11,032 nt of DNA, taken from Candidatus Moraniibacteriota bacterium (lineage in GTDB: Bacteria > Patescibacteriota > Minisyncoccia > Moranbacterales > GCA-2747515). Below, in pieces: positions 7,141 through 11,032 of the stretch; position 1 is the stretch's first letter; each line of letters starts with the position of its first letter. The notes beneath the pieces were generated by a model. That model made no database searches. It worked only from the letters and a program-made list of their open reading frames with translations, and was not told where the DNA came from. The position numbers and the translations under genes were made by a program. The stretch is from contig JALVPE010000074.1 in assembly GCA_027031945.1 (NCBI GenBank), positions 1 through 11,032 of the forward strand, read 5' to 3'.

Positions 7141-8244
7141 TTACAAATCTCCACGTTTTGGATTGCACACAGGATTTCCCTCGAGATAACAACCCTCACA
7201 TGTTTCAGGAATCATATCACTCAATGATAATTTGTCCCTCGGTATATGTGGGCAATAATAAAAGCTTGCCCTTGGACAACCTGATATATCAAATGCTGAT
7301 CCTCTACAACCACCTGTGCATTCTTTGAAATAAATACACTCATTTTTGCAATAACCATAAATCCACTCTGCTGGATTAGAAATAATTTGTCGCAATTGAC
7401 TATTAATTATTTCTTTCATATCGTTATGCAAAATATTTCCATAACAAAGATTTTGATAGCCTACACATGGAATTGCTGTACCATCTACAAGAAAATGTAC
7501 TGAGCTCTCCAATAAATGACACGTTTTACCATAAGCTTGTGGCGTCAATGCATCAACAACAATTCCAAATTCATTTCTGTCTATCTCTTGAAATTTTTTA
7601 AATATCTCAAGCATTTCTACAGAATCTACATCCCATTGACAACCTCTTTTAAAAAGTCCTCCTTCTTTTGTAAATTCCATAATTGGTTCGAATCCTTTTT
7701 TTCGAATCCAACGAAATAAATCATAAATGTTTCCATTTTGCACTACTGGTCTAGTGATGCAACATTGAACACATACCCTATCTGGAGGAAATATTTTTTC
7801 AACATTATCCCACGCCTGATTTGACGTTATTAAATTATCCCCACCTGTAAGTATTTGAATCATTTTCTGTGAGGTAGTATCCCTCCCAATAGTTTGCCGT
7901 TGACCAGCAATAGTAACACCTGTTTCAAATACTTTCTTACAAAAACTGAATTCACTGAGCTTGTCCATATTTGTAACCAATATAACAAGTTCAAATCTTT
8001 TTTTTGCATATTCCAACATCTTTATTATATCAGGATGAAGAGTTGGTTCACCCCCCAAAATATAAAATTCACTAAATCCATTATACACACCTTCTTCTAC
8101 TATTTTTTTGAATATATCCCAATGCATACACCTAGATGTGATATTTGCAAAACATGTTATGCATTTTCTATTACAAATATCTGTTAAATCCACACCAATA
8201 CCAACAACATTTTTACCATCAATATCAACTTCTCTAAAGCTCAT
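7141..8244 (-). CDS. Radical SAM protein with SPASM-like C-terminal cysteine cluster
   Basis: The 367-residue protein has the radical SAM triad CNRKCITC (Cys24, Cys28, Cys31), which binds the [4Fe-4S] cluster that cleaves S-adenosylmethionine, and the GGEPTL motif (64-69) of the SAM site. The C-terminal third is cysteine-rich in a SPASM/twitch-like order: Cys242, DGTAIPC (Cys260), Cys267, then CKNECIYFKECTGGC (Cys299, 303, 309, 313), Cys323 and Cys331, with a further C-x2-C-x7-C at 349-360. Such auxiliary clusters occur in peptide-modifying maturases and sulfatase-maturase relatives. No precursor peptide gene is evident nearby, so a peptide substrate is unproven. AGAGGT (8258-8253) lies 8 nt before the ATG. 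It is monocistronic, with its own terminator, and is divergent from tRNA-Trp. Confidence 0.88.
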   Translation of the reverse strand: MSFREVDIDGKNVVGIGVDLTDICNRKCITCFANITSRCMHWDIFKKIVEEGVYNGFSEFYILGGEPTLHPDIIKMLEYAKKRFELVILVTNMDKLSEFSFCKKVFETGVTIAGQRQTIGRDTTSQKMIQILTGGDNLITSNQAWDNVEKIFPPDRVCVQCCITRPVVQNGNIYDLFRWIRKKGFEPIMEFTKEGGLFKRGCQWDVDSVEMLEIFKKFQEIDRNEFGIVVDALTPQAYGKTCHLLESSVHFLVDGTAIPCVGYQNLCYGNILHNDMKEIINSQLRQIISNPAEWIYGYCKNECIYFKECTGGCRGSAFDISGCPRASFYYCPHIPRDKLSLSDMIPETCEGCYLEGNPVCNPKRGDL

Positions 8245-8302
8245 AGCATATTACCTCTTTTATTTTAAAAGAACTTAATATAACATCTTAACTATTTTAT
8301 AC

Positions 8303-8332
8303 ATCTTAATCACACTTCTTAATAAAAGTCAA
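8303..8332 (-). promoter_or_regulatory. Promoter of the radical SAM gene
   Basis: On the minus strand TTGACT (8332-8327), an 18-nt spacer and TAAGAT (8308-8303) lie about 60 nt upstream of the start codon. It is back to back with the tRNA promoter. Confidence 0.5.
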
Positions 8333-8353
8333 CAACTTATTATGACACAACAC

Positions 8354-8382
8354 TTGACAATAAACTAGCAATAATATAGCAT
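8354..8382 (+). promoter_or_regulatory. Promoter of tRNA-Trp
   Basis: TTGACA (8354-8359), a 17-nt spacer and TAGCAT (8377-8382) predict a start near 8389, about 19 nt before the mature tRNA 5' end. Confidence 0.7.
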
Positions 8383-8397
8383 TACTCATAACAATTT

Positions 8398-8488
8398 TAA
8401 AAAGTGTGGGCGCGTCGGTTGGTGGCCAAACCACAGGACTCCAAATCCTGTACCGCGGGTTCGAGTCCCGCCGCGCCTGCCACTTTTT
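8398..8488 (+). terminator. Extended stem around tRNA-Trp with T-tract
   Basis: AAAAAGTG just upstream of the tRNA is complementary to CACTTTTT just downstream, overlapping the encoded CCA and ending in a six-T run. The tRNA precursor can therefore form one long stem that doubles as an intrinsic terminator. Confidence 0.5.
8408..8482 (+). tRNA. tRNA-Trp (anticodon CCA)
   Basis: A complete cloverleaf can be drawn. The acceptor stem GGGCGCG (8408-8414)/CGCGCCT (8472-8478) has one G-T pair. The D stem is GGTT/AACC. The anticodon stem CAGGA/TCCTG has loop CTCCAAA, giving anticodon CCA (8441-8443), which reads UGG. The T stem is GCGGG/CCCGC with loop TTCGAGT. The discriminator is G8479 and CCA is encoded (8480-8482). 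G at the discriminator is standard for bacterial tRNA-Trp and matches the T-box bulge at 5692-5695. The trpS gene lies 1.4 kb downstream. Confidence 0.98.
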
Positions 8489-8543
8489 TATACTATTATA
8501 ATCATAAAGTCTTTGACTAAATAGCCATTGACTTTTTCTTTTA

Positions 8544-8572
8544 TTGACTTTTTTCACAAATTATTCTAGAGT
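8544..8572 (+). promoter_or_regulatory. Promoter of the chorismate mutase-methyltransferase gene
   Basis: TTGACT (8544-8549), a 17-nt spacer and TAGAGT (8567-8572) fit a moderate promoter with a leader of about 70 nt. Two more TTGACT copies lie upstream at 8513 and 8528, spaced 15-16 nt apart; they have no matching -10. Confidence 0.45.
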
Positions 8573-8647
8573 TATATAAATGTTGATGTAGAGCTCTTTA
8601 AAAAAAGATGTTCACAAATATAAATTTGAATTTAGGAGGATTATAAA

Positions 8648-9847
8648 ATGAGAACACCTATAATTGGAGACTTAGATCTTACCAAAATTGGTGATAGACT
8701 TAGAATAGTTGATAAATTTATTTTTGATGTTCTGTCAACACGATTGAGTGGAGGAGGTTTATCTGATTTTGTTGCTGAAAATAAACGTAGAGCATCAAAA
8801 GATGGCGTATATGGTAAAAGACGCCCAGAAATTGAGGATGCAAGAATAAATTTAGCTCGCAAATGGTCAAGTAGTCTTGGCTTAAATCCTAATTTTGCGT
8901 CAGAACTAATGTATTCTATCATAGCAGAATCATGTCTTGTTCAAGATGATTATATGATGAATAAGATTAATGAAGATATTCAGCTTATTAATGAATTGGA
9001 CGAGGAATCAAGAGAAAAATATCTTAGAGAGAATCTCCTTGCATTAACAGCGGCAGTGGCTGATGATTATGACAATCAATATGCACAACAATTTCTTGCA
9101 ACAAAATTACATGCTAGATTTAGTAAGCGAGTAATTTTTGGATTAATGTCAGAACTCAAAAAAAGATCCCTAGCAATCGACCTTGGTTGTGCAACAGGAA
9201 TTATATCTTATGAAATTGCACCTTTTTTTGATAAAGTCATTGGCTATGATATTAGTCCTCATATGCTAAAAGTAGCTAAAAATAAAGCTACGGTAGATAC
9301 AACCCATGTTGAATTTATTGAAAAAGATTTAGAAGATGGATTTAATTTATCCAGCAATTCTGTTTCTTTAGCGATAATGAATATGGGAACAGCAAGTGAT
9401 ATAAAAAACATAGAGAATGTTCTAAAATCTCTAAATCATTGCTTGCATCCTAAGGGAAAATTTTTACTTTCTTTCTACAACTCAGAATCACTATTGCAAT
9501 TACTTGGTTTTTTGCCATGGCCCATGCAAATTGCAGCCCGTATAGACCAAGATAAACATTGTCTTGAAGTTTATCATAATAGTGAATTATATTTTATTCA
9601 AGCAGAGGCTAGGAGTGTTCAAAATGTATCTAATTTGCTAGATGAATATTTTTCTATCGGCAATATATATACATATCCCACATTAGCATCCATCATCCCT
9701 CAAACAGTTATTGAGAGCGAAGATAAAAATGGTGTTATAACACAAAAGGAAGCTGCGACTGAATTGATAAAGCAAATAGATATTAGTCTTGCTTTATCAG
9801 GAATAAATTCTGGTGCCTACATAATAGTCACAGGATCAAAAAGATAG
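8648..9847 (+). CDS. AroQ-type chorismate mutase domain fused to a class I SAM methyltransferase
   Basis: The 399-residue protein has two parts. Residues about 10-103 follow the all-helical AroQ pattern: DRLRIVDKFIFDVLSTRL (Arg19 and Arg32 at the usual active-site Arg positions), VAENKRR (Lys46), an RRPEIEDA stretch (about 58-65), and IIAESCLVQ ending in Gln99, the position of the catalytic Gln in E. coli chorismate mutase. Chorismate mutases convert chorismate to prephenate; relatives act as isochorismate-pyruvate lyase or aminodeoxychorismate mutase. After a linker (about 104-160), AIDLGCATG (176-184) and VIGYDISPHML (197-207, acidic Asp201) form the SAM site of a Rossmann methyltransferase that continues to the C-terminus. 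A strong AGGAGGA (8634-8640) lies 7 nt before the ATG. The likely role is making and methylating an aromatic compound; the methyl acceptor is unknown. Confidence 0.8.
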   Translation: MRTPIIGDLDLTKIGDRLRIVDKFIFDVLSTRLSGGGLSDFVAENKRRASKDGVYGKRRPEIEDARINLARKWSSSLGLNPNFASELMYSIIAESCLVQDDYMMNKINEDIQLINELDEESREKYLRENLLALTAAVADDYDNQYAQQFLATKLHARFSKRVIFGLMSELKKRSLAIDLGCATGIISYEIAPFFDKVIGYDISPHMLKVAKNKATVDTTHVEFIEKDLEDGFNLSSNSVSLAIMNMGTASDIKNIENVLKSLNHCLHPKGKFLLSFYNSESLLQLLGFLPWPMQIAARIDQDKHCLEVYHNSELYFIQAEARSVQNVSNLLDEYFSIGNIYTYPTLASIIPQTVIESEDKNGVITQKEAATELIKQIDISLALSGINSGAYIIVTGSKR

Positions 9848-9861
9848 AATAATACAAAAAG

Positions 9862-9893
9862 AAGCCCATGATTTCAAATAAAATCACGGGCTT
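9862..9893. terminator. Bidirectional terminator between convergent genes
   Basis: Thirteen-base arms AAGCCCATGATTT and AAATCACGGGCTT enclose a 6-nt loop. Downstream is TTTTTC on the plus strand (counting from the arm's end) and CTTTTTG on the minus. The single imperfect pair is A-C on plus but G-U on minus, so it is slightly stronger for trpS. It serves both the methyltransferase gene and trpS. Confidence 0.85.
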
Positions 9894-9918
9894 TTTCATT
9901 TTGATAACCAATTCAATT

Positions 9919-10926
9919 TCAATAACTTGGAACACCAATTTTTTCTTTCACCTCCTCAACTTTTGGTGCGATTTTATTTCTTGCTACAATTCCTCCTTCA
10001 TGCAAGATTTCATCAACAAATTCATATCCTTGTCGTGTTAATTCAAACCTTTTTTGTTGTATTGGAAAAAGAATATTATTAATATTTTGAATTAATATTT
10101 CTTTACAATCAATACAACCAATTCCAGCAGATCTACAATTATCATGTACGTATCTGATTTCATCTCCATTACTCATAATCGTATGCATTGTATAAATATT
10201 ACAACATGTTGGATCACCAGGATCAGACCTCCTTTTTCGCCGTATGTCAGTAACAGATTTGGATACTTTCTGCGAAACAATATCGGGAGAATCAGAAAGG
10301 TCTATTGTATTCTTATCACTTTTACCCATTTTAGCAGTTCCATCTAAGCCAGGCACACGTACAACTTCGCTTGAAAGAATATCCGGAATAGTAAATGTTT
10401 TTCCAAATATATTATTAAAGCGTTTTGCCAAACTTCTTGTAAGTTCAACATGAGGATGTTGGTCTTCTCCAACAGGCACAAGATCAGCATTAGGACCTAA
10501 TATATCAGCTGCCATCAAGATAGGATATGTCAATAATCCAGAGTTAACAATCTCTTTTTCTTCAAGCTTACCCCTTTTTTCTTTAAAATGAGGCATTCTT
10601 TCCAATTCTGCGACTGTCGTAAAACAGTTAAGTATCCACATCAACTCACTTGTTTCGGGTACACTTGACTGAGCAAAAATTACCGCTCTTTCAGGATCAA
10701 CTCCCACTGAAATATAATCCAAAACAATTTCCCTCAAATCATGCCTGATGCTCTGCGGATCGATATTTGTAGTTATGGTATGTAAGTTAGCAACAAAAAA
10801 ATAACATCTTTTTGTTTCATCTAGTGAAAGATTTGCAAAATTACGCATAACACCTAAATAATTACCCAAATGTAACTTGCCTGTAGCCCTAATTCCTGAA
10901 ATCACTGTCTTTTTTTGATCTAACAT
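9919..10926 (-). CDS. trpS: Tryptophanyl-tRNA synthetase with a [4Fe-4S] cysteine motif
   Basis: The 335-residue class Ic synthetase charges tRNA-Trp with tryptophan using ATP. The HIGH-type motif is GKLHLGNYLG (16-25) and the KMSKS-type loop is KMGKS (200-204 region, in GTAKMGKSD). The interior GEDQHPHVELTR block is typical of TrpRS. Cys241, Cys264, Cys271 and Cys274 give the exact C-x22-C-x6-C-x2-C spacing known from Thermotoga maritima TrpRS, where they hold a [4Fe-4S] cluster near the anticodon-binding region. Length is normal. GGAGGA (10938-10933) lies 6 nt before the ATG. The gene is not preceded by a T-box: only about 100 nt of upstream sequence is in view and a strong promoter fills it. 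Whether this is the cell's only TrpRS or a second copy cannot be told. Confidence 0.97.
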   Translation of the reverse strand: MLDQKKTVISGIRATGKLHLGNYLGVMRNFANLSLDETKRCYFFVANLHTITTNIDPQSIRHDLREIVLDYISVGVDPERAVIFAQSSVPETSELMWILNCFTTVAELERMPHFKEKRGKLEEKEIVNSGLLTYPILMAADILGPNADLVPVGEDQHPHVELTRSLAKRFNNIFGKTFTIPDILSSEVVRVPGLDGTAKMGKSDKNTIDLSDSPDIVSQKVSKSVTDIRRKRRSDPGDPTCCNIYTMHTIMSNGDEIRYVHDNCRSAGIGCIDCKEILIQNINNILFPIQQKRFELTRQGYEFVDEILHEGGIVARNKIAPKVEEVKEKIGVPSY

Positions 10927-10986
10927 TCTTAATCCTCCATATTTATTAAGTTATTACAACAATTATTAAAAAACTACTGATTATTC

Positions 10987-11015
10987 ATCATAATTGAATT
11001 AAATATTAAAGTCAA
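10987..11015 (-). promoter_or_regulatory. Promoter of trpS
   Basis: TTGACT (11015-11010), a 17-nt spacer and TATGAT (10992-10987) on the minus strand, about 60 nt upstream of the start codon. Near consensus, with no attenuator or T-box between it and the gene. Confidence 0.75.
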
Positions 11016-11032
11016 GTTGTATACTATACTAT

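Noticed and set aside
8306..8389. 27-residue Cys-containing small frame just upstream of the radical SAM gene, considered as a precursor peptide
   Set aside because: No Shine-Dalgarno, it is the tail of the tRNA-antisense frame, and both the tRNA promoter and the radical SAM promoter lie inside it.
8306..8557. 83-codon minus-strand frame containing RRDSNPRYRIWSPVVWPPTDAP
   Set aside because: It is the antisense of the tRNA-Trp gene; such tRNA-derived translations are a well-known annotation artefact, and no ribosome binding site precedes it.
8641..8922. Minus-strand 93-codon frame opposite the start of the chorismate mutase fusion
   Set aside because: Antisense to a domain with good AroQ features and preceded by a strong ribosome binding site on the other strand.
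1..11032. CRISPR arrays, insertion sequences, transposases, phage genes or attachment sites
   Set aside because: No regularly spaced repeats, transposase-like proteins or terminal inverted repeats were seen, and no duplicated tRNA 3' end was found that would mark integration at tRNA-Trp.

Overview
This is an AT-rich bacterial window, probably from a low-GC anaerobe of the Firmicutes/Clostridia type. That placement is inference. It rests on strong GGAGG-type ribosome binding sites, TTGACA/TATAAT-type promoters, intrinsic terminators with T-tracts, a classical tRNA-sensing T-box leader, and a tryptophanyl-tRNA synthetase carrying the four-cysteine iron-sulfur motif. TGA is used as a stop codon, so the genetic code looks standard.

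Layout. Positions 1-5541 (minus strand) hold a five-gene operon, read right to left: a PEP-synthase/rifampin-phosphotransferase-like enzyme (3313-5541), a low-molecular-weight phosphotyrosine phosphatase-like protein (2742-3254), an M20 metallopeptidase (1499-2647), a short PfkB-type kinase (817-1497), and a BtpA/SgcQ-family TIM-barrel protein that runs off the window edge (1-820). The last three genes are tightly coupled: a 1-nt gap, then a 4-nt ATGA overlap. A promoter at 5929-5957 and a T-box leader (about 5618-5922) drive the operon. The probable specifier is the Trp codon TGG, and the acceptor-pairing bulge TGGC fits a tRNA with discriminator G.

Positions 6038-7096 hold a single-gene unit on the minus strand: an EamA/DMT-type transporter with its own terminator and a perfect 12-bp inverted repeat over its promoter. 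Positions 7103-8332 hold a radical SAM/SPASM-type protein (minus) with its own promoter and terminator. At 8354-8482 (plus) lies tRNA-Trp(CCA) with a clear promoter. At 8544-9847 (plus) lies a two-domain protein, an AroQ-type chorismate mutase domain fused to a class I SAM methyltransferase. A shared terminator at 9862-9893 separates it from a convergent trpS (9919-10926, minus), which has a near-consensus promoter.

The common thread is tryptophan: tRNA-Trp, TrpRS, a Trp-reading T-box and a chorismate-acting domain lie within 11 kb. Yet the genes under the T-box are not known trp biosynthesis genes. They look like a small pathway that phosphorylates, hydrolyses and dephosphorylates an unknown small molecule, switched on when uncharged tRNA-Trp accumulates. 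Together with the radical SAM protein, the methyltransferase and the exporter-like protein, this could be a Trp-linked metabolite pathway, possibly with TrpRS as a target or resistance factor. That interpretation is hypothesis.
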